From an uncultured Clostridia bacterium (GTDB lineage Bacteria > Bacillota > Clostridia > Oscillospirales > Acutalibacteraceae), in assembly GCA_937884975.1 (NCBI GenBank), contig CAKZZS010000050.1, positions 26,603 through 90,602 of the forward strand: 64,000 nucleotides of DNA, read 5' to 3'. Positions 18,228 to 26,972 of this stretch are shown here, in pieces. Numbering within the stretch: position 1 is the stretch's first letter; each line of letters begins with the position of its first letter. Below the pieces are notes generated by a model. The model searched no databases, was not told the origin of the DNA, and saw nothing but the letters and a program-made list of their open reading frames with translations. Both the position numbers and the translations under genes were made by a program.

Positions 18228-19367
18228 TTAAGCCTCCGAATAGCTGCCCAGATAAATAAACTTGTCGCAATCGTTTTCAAGCTGTGAAATAACGGTTCTC
18301 AATTGCGGAGAGTAGACCGAAACGTCAATATCGAAATAGAACATAAACTCAAAATCACTGCCCTCTATTGGACGGCTTTCAAGCTTTGTAAGATTAAGTC
18401 CGAGCGCGGCGAAACGTGCAATTGCATTATAAAGCGAGCCGGGCTTGTGCGGAAGAACAAGTACAATACTTGTTTTATTTGCGCCTGCGTATATTTCAAT
18501 ATCCTTTGAAATGCAGATAAACCGAGTGTAATTGTTATCGGTATTCTGTATTCCCGATTTAATTTCCTCAAGCGAGTAAACCTCAACGCACTCCCTCGAG
18601 CCAATTGCGGCTACATCGGTTCTTCCGCTGTCCTTAACTCTTTTAGCGGCGGCGGCTGTATTTTCGCAAACCGTAATCTTAACGCCGTTGAGTGACGAAA
18701 GAAAATCCGAACATTGCTCAATTGCCTGCCGGTGCGAGAAAATCTCCTTAATATCACTTAACTGCGTTCCGCTGTTGACAAGAAGGCTGTGATTTACCCA
18801 AAGCTTCAGCGAACGGGTGATATAGAATTTATACTTGTTCATCAAATCATAGACCTCGTTTACCGAGCCTGCGTTACTGTTTTCAATAGGCAGTATTCCG
18901 TACTTGCAAAGTCCGCTGTTGACTGCTGAAAAGACGTTTTCAAAGCTTTTGAAATACATAACTGTCGGATATGTGAAAAGCTTTTCGCAGGCGAGCGAGG
19001 AATACGCGCCCTCAACGCCCTGACAGGCAACGGTTGCCCTTTCGGGAGGCTGCTTGGGCGAATTCTCAATAGCCTTTTCTATCTTTTCGGCAACCTTTGA
19101 CTTATCGGAAAGAAGCTTTTTTTGATACGAACGGCTAAGGTCAAACAGAGTAATATACATCGAGCGCAGATAACCCTCAAATTCGGGCGAGACGCCTTGA
19201 GTCACACGGTTAAGAATATCTCTTTCCCTGCCCCTATCATAAACAGGAAGCTGATTTTCCTTTTTATAGGTTGCAATTTCACCTGCAATTTTCATTCTTT
19301 TTTCAAAAAGTGAAACCAGCTGTTCATCGACAGCGTTTATCTCGTTTCTCAGTTCATCAATATTCAT
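18228..19367 (-). CDS. pheA: Bifunctional chorismate mutase/prephenate dehydratase (P-protein)
   Basis: Converts chorismate to prephenate and then phenylpyruvate, the branch to phenylalanine. It has 379 aa: an AroQ-class chorismate mutase helix domain (about residues 1-90, INAVDEQLVSLFEKRMKIAGEI), a prephenate dehydratase domain (about 110-285, with VEGAYSSLACEKLF and a TRFICISK-type TRF motif), and a C-terminal ACT regulatory domain (SIVLVLPHKPGSLYNAIARF, ESRPIEGSDFEFMFYFDID) expected to bind Phe. Its start overlaps the aroC stop by 4 bp (ATGA), which suggests translational coupling. Confidence 0.96.
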   Translation of the reverse strand: MNIDELRNEINAVDEQLVSLFEKRMKIAGEIATYKKENQLPVYDRGRERDILNRVTQGVSPEFEGYLRSMYITLFDLSRSYQKKLLSDKSKVAEKIEKAIENSPKQPPERATVACQGVEGAYSSLACEKLFTYPTVMYFKSFENVFSAVNSGLCKYGILPIENSNAGSVNEVYDLMNKYKFYITRSLKLWVNHSLLVNSGTQLSDIKEIFSHRQAIEQCSDFLSSLNGVKITVCENTAAAAKRVKDSGRTDVAAIGSRECVEVYSLEEIKSGIQNTDNNYTRFICISKDIEIYAGANKTSIVLVLPHKPGSLYNAIARFAALGLNLTKLESRPIEGSDFEFMFYFDIDVSVYSPQLRTVISQLENDCDKFIYLGSYSEA

Positions 19368-20452
19368 ATCTTTTCCTCGCTTTCTAAAATATCAAGTATA
19401 CAAAACGCAGTCACAGCTTCAATAACCGGTACGGCTCTGGGAACTATACACGGGTCGTGTCTGCCCTTTATTTCAAGCGTTTGAACCTGCTTTGTTTTAA
19501 GATTAACCGACTGCTGCGGCTTTGAAATTGACGGAGTAGGTTTAAACGCAACCCTGAAAACAAGCGGCATACCGCTTGAAATACCGCCTAAAATTCCGCC
19601 GTGATTATTGGTAACGGTTTTTATCTCACCGTCCCGAACGGTAAATTCATCGTTATTCTCACTGCCGAAAATTTTACTTCCCTCAAAGCCCGAGCCGAAT
19701 TCAATTCCCTTTACTGCAGGGACCGCAAACACTGCCCTGCTGATAAGGTTTTCAAGCCCGTCGAACATCGGCGAACCGATACCTGCAGGAAGTCCTACGG
19801 CGGCGCATTCAACTACTCCGCCTACTGAGTCGCCCTGTTCCTTTGCCGAAAGAACGGTCTGAATCATTCTCCTGCCTCTCTCGTCATCAATAACGGGGAA
19901 ATCCTTTTCCTTTATTTTTTCAAGCTCATCTGCGGTAACATTTACGCTGTCAAAGGGTAAATCGCTTTCGTTTTTAATGCTCAAAATATGAGCGCCGAAG
20001 CAAATTCCCTTTGTAAGAAGAATTGACGAAGCAATTGCGCCTGCAATAACTATCGGAGCGGTCATCCTGCCCGAAAAAGCTCCGCCGCCTCTGACGTCGT
20101 TTTTTCCGTTTTCCTTAATATATGCGGTGTAATCGGCGTGACCGGGTCGTGGAAGAAATCTTATATTATCGTAGTCGTTTGACCTTGTGTTAGTATTTTT
20201 AATAACAACCTTCAGCGGTTCTCCCGTGGTAATATCTCCGTTAAGTCCCGTTTCAAAAATCGGCTCGTCCGCTTCCTTCCTCGGGGTCGAATATGCGTTT
20301 TTACCGGGAGCGCGGCGCGAAAGGTATTTTTTTACATAGTCAAAATCAATTTTAATCCCCTTCGGCAAGCCCTCAATAATCACACCGATTTCCTCGGAAT
20401 GTGACTGGCCGAAAACCGTCATTTTAACTTTTTGACCGTAGGTCATAGACAC
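19364..20452 (-). CDS. aroC: Chorismate synthase
   Basis: FMN-dependent enzyme making chorismate from EPSP. It has 362 aa. Signatures are FGQSHSEEIGVIIEGLPKG near the N-terminus, RPGHADYTAYIK (about 105-116), DVRGGGAFSGRMTAPIVIAG (about 120-139), and NNHGGILGGISSGMPLVFRV and RHDPCIVPRAVPV in the C-terminal half. It overlaps the end of aroA by 10 bp and the start of pheA by 4 bp. Confidence 0.97.
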   Translation of the reverse strand: MSMTYGQKVKMTVFGQSHSEEIGVIIEGLPKGIKIDFDYVKKYLSRRAPGKNAYSTPRKEADEPIFETGLNGDITTGEPLKVVIKNTNTRSNDYDNIRFLPRPGHADYTAYIKENGKNDVRGGGAFSGRMTAPIVIAGAIASSILLTKGICFGAHILSIKNESDLPFDSVNVTADELEKIKEKDFPVIDDERGRRMIQTVLSAKEQGDSVGGVVECAAVGLPAGIGSPMFDGLENLISRAVFAVPAVKGIEFGSGFEGSKIFGSENNDEFTVRDGEIKTVTNNHGGILGGISSGMPLVFRVAFKPTPSISKPQQSVNLKTKQVQTLEIKGRHDPCIVPRAVPVIEAVTAFCILDILESEEKI

Positions 20453-21675
20453 TGCGCTTCACCTCCAACCGAATTAAAATCTTCAAAAAACGTCGGATAT
20501 GACTTTGCAACCGCAAAGGCATTTTTTATTTTTACCTCTTTTTTACATTTAAGAGAAGCGACCGCAGCCGACATCACAATTCTATGGTCATTAAACGAGT
20601 CGACCTCGCCGCCGTCAAGCTCCGTTTTTCCCTCGATAATAAAGCCGTCGTCCGTCTTTTTAATATCTGCGCCGAGACGGGAAAGCATCTGATAAGTGGA
20701 TTCGAGCCTGTCGCTTTCTTTATATTTAAGTCTTTTTGCATTTTTGATAACCGTTTTTCCCTTTGCGGTCGACATCAAAACCGCAAGAAGCGGAACAAGG
20801 TCGGGAATATTCTTCGCGTCAATATTTCCGCCGTGAAGCGAATCGGTCGAAACGTGCAAAAATCCGCCCTTATTTTCAATTTCCGCTCCGAGCGAGGACA
20901 GAATTTCAATAAACGCCCTGTCGCCCTGGGTTGAGTTTATATCAAGGCCCGAAACCTTAACGCCCATAGCCAGAAAATACGTCGCATTTGACCAGTCGCC
21001 CTCAACGGTATAATCGCACGGCTTATAGCTTTGATTTCCCTTTACAAAATACGAATTTATTCCCTCGGTTATTTCAATTCCGAAACGCCTTAAAACCTCG
21101 ACCGTCATATCAATATACGGCTTTGACTCAACGGGTGGGATAAGCTTGATTTCGCTGTCTTCTTCAAGAAGCGGCAAGGCAAACAGCAAGCCCGAAACAA
21201 ACTGCGAGCTAATGTCTCCCTGCAAAACAAATTCACCGCCCGAAAGTCTGCCGTTTATTTCAAGCGGAAACGAGGGCGAAAACGTAATACCGTGTCGCTC
21301 CATTTCCTCTTTTAAGGGTGAGAGCGGTCTTTCGGGAAGCTTTCCCGAGGCGATAAACACGCTTTTGCTTTTTTTCGCCGCCGCAACGGGTAATAGAAAA
21401 CGAAGCGTTGAGCCGCTTTCGTTACAGAAAAGCTCGCCGTCAGTTGCCTTTTTAATAGGAGTGACTCTTGTCACCTCTCCCTCACGCGTAATCGAAGCGC
21501 CAAGCGCCGTAAGACATTCAATTGTAGCCTCAATATCCTTTGAAGAATAATTAAGCCGAATAAAGCTGTCAGACTCCGCCAAAGCAGCGCAAATCAAAGC
21601 CCTGTGAGCATAGGACTTTGAGGCTATTGCACCGATATGCCCCGAAACGGGAGCAGGCGTTAAACTGACATCCAT
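20443..21675 (-). CDS. aroA: EPSP synthase (3-phosphoshikimate 1-carboxyvinyltransferase)
   Basis: Sixth step of the shikimate pathway. It has 410 aa with the two-domain inverse alpha/beta barrel. Motifs are IASKSYAHRALICAAL (phosphate/PEP-binding Lys and Ser), FCNESGSTLRFLLPVAA (the NESGSTxR glyphosate/PEP loop), GDISSQFVSGLLFALPLL, and KYKESDRLESTYQMLSRLGA near the C-terminus. It starts 3 bp after aroB and is part of the aromatic operon. Confidence 0.97.
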   Translation of the reverse strand: MDVSLTPAPVSGHIGAIASKSYAHRALICAALAESDSFIRLNYSSKDIEATIECLTALGASITREGEVTRVTPIKKATDGELFCNESGSTLRFLLPVAAAKKSKSVFIASGKLPERPLSPLKEEMERHGITFSPSFPLEINGRLSGGEFVLQGDISSQFVSGLLFALPLLEEDSEIKLIPPVESKPYIDMTVEVLRRFGIEITEGINSYFVKGNQSYKPCDYTVEGDWSNATYFLAMGVKVSGLDINSTQGDRAFIEILSSLGAEIENKGGFLHVSTDSLHGGNIDAKNIPDLVPLLAVLMSTAKGKTVIKNAKRLKYKESDRLESTYQMLSRLGADIKKTDDGFIIEGKTELDGGEVDSFNDHRIVMSAAVASLKCKKEVKIKNAFAVAKSYPTFFEDFNSVGGEAQCL

Positions 21676-21677
21676 TT

Positions 21678-22745
21678 TTATTTCTCCAGTCCGTCGCTTA
21701 TGAACGAAATGAGTTCAAGCGAACCGATTTTTTCAATTTTACACTTTCCGATTTTTTCGGGAACAATAAATGCAACGTTTCCCATTGACATTTTCTTATC
21801 CGTCAGGGCGGCTGCCGAAAGCTTTTCGGCGGAATACGGACATTCAAACGGAAGATTATTATTTTTCAGCGCGGTGATAATTTCATCCGTCAGGTCGCTG
21901 TCGCTGAATCCGTTTTTATATGAAGCCCTTGCCGCAACGACCATTCCCATTGCGACTGCGCTGCCGTGGGAAACGGTGAAATCGCTGCATTTTTCAATTG
22001 CGTGACCGACTGTGTGACCGAAATTAAGTAATTTTCTCACGCCGTTTTCACGTTCATCCTCATTTACAATCTCTCTTTTAATTTCAACACAGCGGGCGAC
22101 TATGCTTTCAATTAGGTCTGCATCATTTCTGACGTTTCCGCCCTTAACCTTACAAAACAATTCGCTGTCTGCAATAACGCCGTATTTTATGACCTCCGCC
22201 ATACCGTCCGCAAAGGTCTTATCGTCAAGAGTGTCAAGAGTGTCAAGGTCACAGTAAACCGCCTCAGGCTGCCAGAAAGCGCCTGCAAGATTTTTTCCTT
22301 TTTCAAGATTTACCGCAGTTTTTCCGCCGACCGACGAATCAACAGCGGCAAGAAGAGTTGTAGGAAGCTGGATAAAGCGTATTCCCCTCTGGTAAACAGC
22401 CGCCGCAAAGCCCGTAAGGTCGCCGACAACTCCGCCGCCGAGAGAAAGAAGGATATCGTTTCTTGTCATTCTTTTTTCAGCCATAAACTCAAGCAAGGCG
22501 AAAAGCGTGTCCTTATTTTTGCTCTGTTCCCCCTCGGGAAAGACAAATTTTTCAGTCTGAAATCCGACGTCGGAAAGTCTGTCAATAACCTTTTTCGAAT
22601 AAAGCGTATCCACTTTCGAATCGGTTACAAGAGTTATTTTACAGCCCGAATAATCACCCGACAGTCTTTCACCAAGCGTGTCGAGCAAGCCTCTTGCAAT
22701 TATTACGTCATATTTTTTTGAAGCGTTAACGGTAATTGTGCGCAT
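21678..22745 (-). CDS. aroB: 3-dehydroquinate synthase
   Basis: Cyclises DAHP to 3-dehydroquinate with NAD+ and a divalent metal. It has 355 aa. Motifs are LSLGGGVVGDLTGFAAAVYQRG (NAD binding), QLPTTLLAAVDSSVGGKTAVN, NFGHTVGHAIE (metal-binding His) and SHGSAVAMGM (metal-binding His). It directly follows tyrA with no gap. Confidence 0.97.
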   Translation of the reverse strand: MRTITVNASKKYDVIIARGLLDTLGERLSGDYSGCKITLVTDSKVDTLYSKKVIDRLSDVGFQTEKFVFPEGEQSKNKDTLFALLEFMAEKRMTRNDILLSLGGGVVGDLTGFAAAVYQRGIRFIQLPTTLLAAVDSSVGGKTAVNLEKGKNLAGAFWQPEAVYCDLDTLDTLDDKTFADGMAEVIKYGVIADSELFCKVKGGNVRNDADLIESIVARCVEIKREIVNEDERENGVRKLLNFGHTVGHAIEKCSDFTVSHGSAVAMGMVVAARASYKNGFSDSDLTDEIITALKNNNLPFECPYSAEKLSAAALTDKKMSMGNVAFIVPEKIGKCKIEKIGSLELISFISDGLEK

Positions 22746-23576
22746 TTATCTGTCCTCCCGTTTACTCTGCTTGCCCTCAAGCAAAAGGCTATTGAGCGCG
22801 TCACGGTCATTATTTTTGAGCGCCTCGCTGTATTTCTTCAGGTTTTCTGCGAGCGTATCAATTTCTTCTGCAAGGTAATCGCTGTTTTCAAGGAACAGCT
22901 CGGTCCACATTTCGTTATTCAAATCCGCAACTCTTGTCATATCGCGGTAACTGCCGGCGGAAAAGCCCATTCTCTTTCTTGCGGTCGGGCTTTTTACATA
23001 GGCGTTTGAAACTATATGCGCCAGCTGCGAGGTAAGAGCAATAATTCTGTCGTGCTCGTTGGGAGAAGAAAACTGCAGTCTTGAAAAGCCGAGCGAAAGG
23101 AAAAACTTTTTAAGTGAGTCAAGCTCTTTTATATTCAGCTTTTCAAAGCAGGTTAAAATCATTGAAGCGTTTTTGAACATTGAGCTTCTTGAATACTCAA
23201 AGCCCCAGCTTTGAGTGCCTGCCATAGGGTGACCGCCCAGGAATACAAAGCCGTTTTTTTCGGCAACGGGCAAAAGGCGTTGACAGACGTATCTTTTCAC
23301 GCCGCAGCAGTCTATTACATAAGCGCCCTTTTTAAAGCGAGCCGCGTTGTTCTTTACATATTCAACCGCCTTTTCGGGATAAAGCGAAACAAGGACAATA
23401 TCGCATTCGCTTATGTTATTTTCATTCAATTCCCCGTCGACAGCATCACAGAGCATCGCGGCATAAAACGCCTTTGAAGAAATATCAAAACCGAGCACCT
23501 TATTATCCGTATTCTCTTTTATCGCTCTTGCAAAGGAGCCGCCGATAAGACCGAGTCCGACAATTCCGACCGTCAT
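22746..23576 (-). CDS. tyrA: Prephenate dehydrogenase
   Basis: NAD(P)-dependent enzyme making 4-hydroxyphenylpyruvate, the branch to tyrosine. It has 276 aa with an N-terminal Rossmann GxGxxG (GIVGLGLIGGSFARAI), a catalytic HPMAGTQSWGFEYS segment (about residues 124-137), and a helical C-terminal dimerisation domain. No ACT domain is present, so feedback inhibition by Tyr is less obvious than in longer forms. It stands second in the operon, 9 bp after aroF. Confidence 0.95.
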   Translation of the reverse strand: MTVGIVGLGLIGGSFARAIKENTDNKVLGFDISSKAFYAAMLCDAVDGELNENNISECDIVLVSLYPEKAVEYVKNNAARFKKGAYVIDCCGVKRYVCQRLLPVAEKNGFVFLGGHPMAGTQSWGFEYSRSSMFKNASMILTCFEKLNIKELDSLKKFFLSLGFSRLQFSSPNEHDRIIALTSQLAHIVSNAYVKSPTARKRMGFSAGSYRDMTRVADLNNEMWTELFLENSDYLAEEIDTLAENLKKYSEALKNNDRDALNSLLLEGKQSKREDR

Positions 23577-23585
23577 TTTATCACC

Positions 23586-24590
23586 TTATTTATTAAGTAT
23601 ATCTCTTATTGCGTTGCAGTCATCCACAACCTCTTTAAACTGTTCGGGAGTCAGCGCCTGAGGCCCGTCGCAAAGCGCATGGGCAGGGTCATTATGAACC
23701 TCAATCATAATTCCGTCCGCGCCTGCCGCTGTTGCGGCAAGAGCAAGCGGTTTAACAAGCCTTGAAAATCCTGCGGCGTGACTCGGGTCAGCGATTACGG
23801 GAAGGTGCGTCTTTTCCTTCAAAAGCGCAATTGCGGAAATATCCATTGTGTTCCTCGTATAGGTTTCGAAGGTGCGTATACCCCTTTCGCAGAGAATGAC
23901 CTTGTTATTTCCGCCTGCCATAATATATTCGGCGCTCATAAGAAGCTCCTGCATTGTTGCGGCAAGTCCCCTCTTTAAAAGAATGGGCTTATGAGTATGT
24001 CCAAGCTCCTTGAGAAGTTCAAAATTCTGCATATTTCTTGCGCCGACCTGAATAACGTCAACGTTTTCAAACAAATCGAGGTGTGAAATATCCATTATTT
24101 CGGTTACTATAGGCATACCCGTCTGCTGCTTTGCCTCTTCAAGAAGCCGCAAACCGTCTGCACGCATACCCTGAAAAGCATAGGGAGAGGTTCTCGGCTT
24201 GAATGCGCCGCCGCGAAGAAGCATAGCGCCTGCCTTTTTCACCTCGGAAGCGATATAGGTAATCTGTTCTTCACTTTCAACCGAGCACGGACCTGCAATA
24301 TACTGGAAATTTCCGCCGCCGATTTTAATGCCGTTTACGTCGACAACCGTATCGTCCGGGTGGAATTTTCTGTTTGCAGCCTTGAAAGGCTCGGAAATTC
24401 TTGTAACCGAGTCGATAATCGCAAGCGAGGAAAGAAGGTCGGTATCAATATGACTTGTATCGCCTATAAGGCCGAGGACGGTTTCGTATTCGCCCTTACT
24501 TTCGTTAATATCAACTCCAAAGCTTTTTAACCATTCCTTAAGATTATAAAGCTGCTGTTCGTCGGTACCCTTTTTAATTACTACTACCAT
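23586..24590 (-). CDS. aroF: 3-deoxy-7-phosphoheptulonate (DAHP) synthase, type I-beta with N-terminal regulatory domain
   Basis: Committed step of aromatic synthesis (PEP plus erythrose-4-phosphate). It has 334 aa: an N-terminal ferredoxin-like (FL) domain of about 65 residues like that of Thermotoga-type enzymes, expected to sense Tyr/Phe, then a TIM barrel with IAGPCSVESEEQI, LLRGGAFKPRTSPYAFQGM, QVGARNMQNFELLKELG, ILLKRGLAATMQE and PVIADPSHAAGFSRLV. It starts 41 bp after the attenuator terminator and is the first structural gene of the operon. Confidence 0.96.
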   Translation of the reverse strand: MVVVIKKGTDEQQLYNLKEWLKSFGVDINESKGEYETVLGLIGDTSHIDTDLLSSLAIIDSVTRISEPFKAANRKFHPDDTVVDVNGIKIGGGNFQYIAGPCSVESEEQITYIASEVKKAGAMLLRGGAFKPRTSPYAFQGMRADGLRLLEEAKQQTGMPIVTEIMDISHLDLFENVDVIQVGARNMQNFELLKELGHTHKPILLKRGLAATMQELLMSAEYIMAGGNNKVILCERGIRTFETYTRNTMDISAIALLKEKTHLPVIADPSHAAGFSRLVKPLALAATAAGADGIMIEVHNDPAHALCDGPQALTPEQFKEVVDDCNAIRDILNK

Positions 24591-24621
24591 TTTTTACACC
24601 TCTCACTGTTCGTTTTACTAT

Positions 24622-24653
24622 AAAAAAATCCCCGTAGTGATTTCACTGCGGGG
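24622..24653 (-). terminator. Attenuator terminator in the aro operon leader
   Basis: On the minus strand, CCCCGCAGTGA (24643-24653) pairs with TCACTACGGGG (24630-24640) with one internal mismatch, followed by seven T residues. It lies between a leader peptide and aroF, so it must be read through for operon expression. Its 5' arm (24641-24649) can instead pair with 24679-24687, forming an antiterminator. Confidence 0.88.
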
Positions 24654-24696
24654 TAAAAATAACAAATTCTCTTGTTTTGCAGCAAAACCGACTCTA

Positions 24697-24756
24697 TCAA
24701 ATTTTATTGATAAAGTAAAAGTAAAAGTATTCAGCTGCAAAAACGTTAGTTTTCAT
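24697..24756 (-). CDS. Tyr/Phe-rich leader peptide of the aro operon (attenuation)
   Basis: A 19-codon ORF too short for usual gene finders: MKTNVFAAEYFYFYFINKI then TGA. It has an AAAGGA ribosome binding site 8 bases before the ATG and six consecutive alternating Tyr and Phe codons (24711-24728 region). It lies downstream of a consensus promoter and upstream of an intrinsic terminator and aroF, whose operon makes Tyr and Phe. Three mutually exclusive RNA pairings are visible: leader 24734-24744 with 24674-24683; 24679-24687 with the terminator 5' arm 24641-24649; and the terminator itself. Ribosome stalling at Tyr/Phe codons would mask the first and favour read-through. Confidence 0.9.
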   Translation of the reverse strand: MKTNVFAAEYFYFYFINKI

Positions 24757-24785
24757 AAATAAATCCTTTGATTTTTGTTTTACTT

Positions 24786-24814
24786 AATATATCACCGTTA
24801 AAGAATTTTGTCAA
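24786..24814 (-). promoter_or_regulatory. Promoter of the aromatic amino acid operon
   Basis: On the minus strand, TTGACA (24809-24814) and TATATT (24786-24791) are separated by 17 bp. The predicted start is near 24779, giving a leader of about 190 nt before aroF. Confidence 0.85.
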
Positions 24815-24865
24815 TACCGTTTTGTAAAAAAAATTTAATAATTTAAAGTGATGAAACCCTGTAGT

Positions 24866-24896
24866 AAAAAAATTCTCCCGATTGCTCGGGAGAATT
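24866..24896 (-). terminator. Terminator after the zinc-ribbon membrane protein gene
   Basis: An 11-bp stem (AATTCTCCCGA with TCGGGAGAATT) around a 4-nt loop, with a T run on the minus strand. Confidence 0.88.
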
Positions 24897-24911
24897 TGAA
24901 ATACAGTATGA

Positions 24912-25388
24912 TTATTTGAGGAACTTAAGACCTCTGATGATGCCGGGCTCCTTAGCCTTTCCGCCGCATACCTGGAAGAAAGCAATTATCTTGAGAACAA
25001 AGATAATTGCGTTGCATACGCCGAAAGCAAGCCAACCAAGGAAAGGAATAACGCAGAGAACTGCAGAAAGAATTGTGCAAACCTCAAGCTTTATTGCCTG
25101 ACGAAGGTGGAACTTAACATAGGGAGAATCCTTGCTTGCAAGAAGAGCGATAATAATTCCTACTACGCTCATTATGTAGACAAGCATTGCAAAGCACTTG
25201 TTATCCGAAACGTCCTGAGCGTCGAACTCTGCGGTATGATCAAAAGGATCGTATGCAGGAGCAACGGGAGCAGTGTAAACGGGAGCTGCTCCGGGAGCAG
25301 GAGCCGCTGCAGGCTGCTGAGCGCCGCAGGTTGTGCAGAAAGCCTGGTCGTCATTTAACTGAGCGCCGCAATTAACACAGTTTTTCAT
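24912..25388 (-). CDS. Zinc-ribbon membrane protein (DUF4870-like)
   Basis: A 158-aa protein with an N-terminal zinc ribbon (CVNCGAQLNDDQAFCTTCGA, residues 4-23), a Pro/Ala-rich linker (about 25-50), and a C-terminal three-helix membrane domain of DUF4870/TIC20-like type (MLVYIMSVVGIIIALLA, then SPYVKFHLRQAIKLE, then two more helices). Such proteins are common and uncharacterised in Firmicutes. It is transcribed alone. Confidence 0.85.
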   Translation of the reverse strand: MKNCVNCGAQLNDDQAFCTTCGAQQPAAAPAPGAAPVYTAPVAPAYDPFDHTAEFDAQDVSDNKCFAMLVYIMSVVGIIIALLASKDSPYVKFHLRQAIKLEVCTILSAVLCVIPFLGWLAFGVCNAIIFVLKIIAFFQVCGGKAKEPGIIRGLKFLK

Positions 25389-25485
25389 AATTATACCTCT
25401 TTCTTTTCACCCTGTAGAACAGGTTTTATTTTTAACATTTTTATTATAAACGTTTATGAATAATTTGTCAATTCAAGGCTTTTAA

Positions 25486-26961
25486 TTAACTGCCCGAGAG
25501 CATTCTGATATAACGTTTGAAGAAAACGACGCCGTCCTCAAGAGAGGAAACGGGAATTCTCTCGTTTGTATTATGAGTGCGAAGGAGCAGTGACGTGTCC
25601 GCAACAAAGGGTGAAAAGCGATAAATATTTTCGCAAATGCTTTCATATTTACAGGCGTCCGTTCCGCCCATTACAAGGTATGGCGCAACAATATAATCTG
25701 GATTTGTTCCGTCGCAGATTTTTCTTATAGCGTCAAAGCAGCGCGAGTCGGTAGGCGAAACGTATGACGGCTCCTTACCCTTTACAAACCGGATATCATC
25801 AATTCTTTTGCCGACATATTTTAAAATATGCTTCTTAACGCCGTCAATGCTGTCGCCCTGCATAATGCGGAAATTGACGTTTATCAAAGCCTTACCCGGC
25901 AGAACGTTTGCCGCAGGGCTGCCCTCAGCCATTGTAACTGCGGTGGTAGTCCTGACCATTGATGCCGCAGGGGGAATAAAGGTCATAATCTTTGTAATAA
26001 GCGGCTTTAAAAGCCAGAGATTACAGGCAAAAAGTCTTACGGGATATTTTGAATTCTTTCCGATTTCGGTAAAGAGCTTATACATATTTTTACTTAAATG
26101 CGCCTTGAACTGGTGATTTTCAATTTTCCTTATGACCTTTGCCATTTTGCCGAGCGCAGTGTGCTTGGGCGGCTGTGAGGAATGACCCGAATGGCCGTTT
26201 ATGGAAATTCTGTAATCCGCGTAACCCTTTTCGGCAACGCCAATGCCTGCAAGGAATTTGTTTTCAATAAGTCCCTTGACATTAACGGGGAGAATAGCGC
26301 CGCCCTCGTCAAGAATACAGTCAAGGTGAACGCCCCTCCGACGGAGAATTTCGCAAATTTTATCCGCTCCGCTTCCGCCCTGAATCATCGGCTCTTCGTC
26401 GTGAGCAAAGCAAAGATAAACCGTCCTTTCGGGTTCAAAGCCTTCGGAAATTAAAGTTTCAACGCTTTCCATAACGCCGATAAGATGGTTTTTCATATCA
26501 AGAGCTCCTCTGCCCCAGATAAATTCGCCGTCATTAAAGCCCTCAAACGCAGGGTGCTCCCACTCGTTTTTACGCTTTTCGTCATCGGGAACAACGTCCT
26601 GATGGGAGAGCAGGGCTATCGGGTCAAGGTCGTCTCTTTTTCCCTGCCAGGTGTAGAGAAGACTTGCAGGAGCGATATTCTCCTTTTTAAGAGTTTTATG
26701 GACAAGCGGATATGACTTTTCAAGAAAGGCGTGGAAATCCTCAAACGGCTTCCAGTCATACTCCTCCTCGGTAGCGTATGAAATTGTGGGAATTGAAATC
26801 GCTGTCTGAAGGTTTTTAATATACCTGTCAAGGTCGACGTTTTCCTTTTCAAGAGGAGTAAATTCCCTCTTTTTTGACTTGTAAAACGCCGCTCTGATAA
26901 GTGTAATAATTATAAACGCTCCTAAAATTATCAGAATAGCGTAAAGAATCTTTTCTCCCAT
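25486..26961 (-). CDS. M20 family metallopeptidase with N-terminal membrane anchor
   Basis: A 491-aa protein with an N-terminal TM helix (about residues 5-25) and an M20/carboxypeptidase-PM20D1-like domain. Metal-site motifs are ALLSHQDVVP (His), GRGALDMKNHL (bridging Asp), AHDEEPMIQGGSGA (Glu-Glu), and VMGGTDACKYESI near the C-terminus. The lid/dimerisation domain lies between about residues 215 and 370 (ISINGHSGHSSQPPKHTALG). It probably removes a terminal amino acid or N-acyl group. The substrate is unknown. It stands alone, just downstream of polC. Confidence 0.92.
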   Translation of the reverse strand: MGEKILYAILIILGAFIIITLIRAAFYKSKKREFTPLEKENVDLDRYIKNLQTAISIPTISYATEEEYDWKPFEDFHAFLEKSYPLVHKTLKKENIAPASLLYTWQGKRDDLDPIALLSHQDVVPDDEKRKNEWEHPAFEGFNDGEFIWGRGALDMKNHLIGVMESVETLISEGFEPERTVYLCFAHDEEPMIQGGSGADKICEILRRRGVHLDCILDEGGAILPVNVKGLIENKFLAGIGVAEKGYADYRISINGHSGHSSQPPKHTALGKMAKVIRKIENHQFKAHLSKNMYKLFTEIGKNSKYPVRLFACNLWLLKPLITKIMTFIPPAASMVRTTTAVTMAEGSPAANVLPGKALINVNFRIMQGDSIDGVKKHILKYVGKRIDDIRFVKGKEPSYVSPTDSRCFDAIRKICDGTNPDYIVAPYLVMGGTDACKYESICENIYRFSPFVADTSLLLRTHNTNERIPVSSLEDGVVFFKRYIRMLSGS

Positions 26962-26972
26962 ACTTTCACTCC

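Noticed and set aside
24600..24760. T-box riboswitch in front of aroF
   Set aside because: No T-box consensus (TGGNACCGCG-like) is present; the leader peptide and its competing pairings explain the region better.
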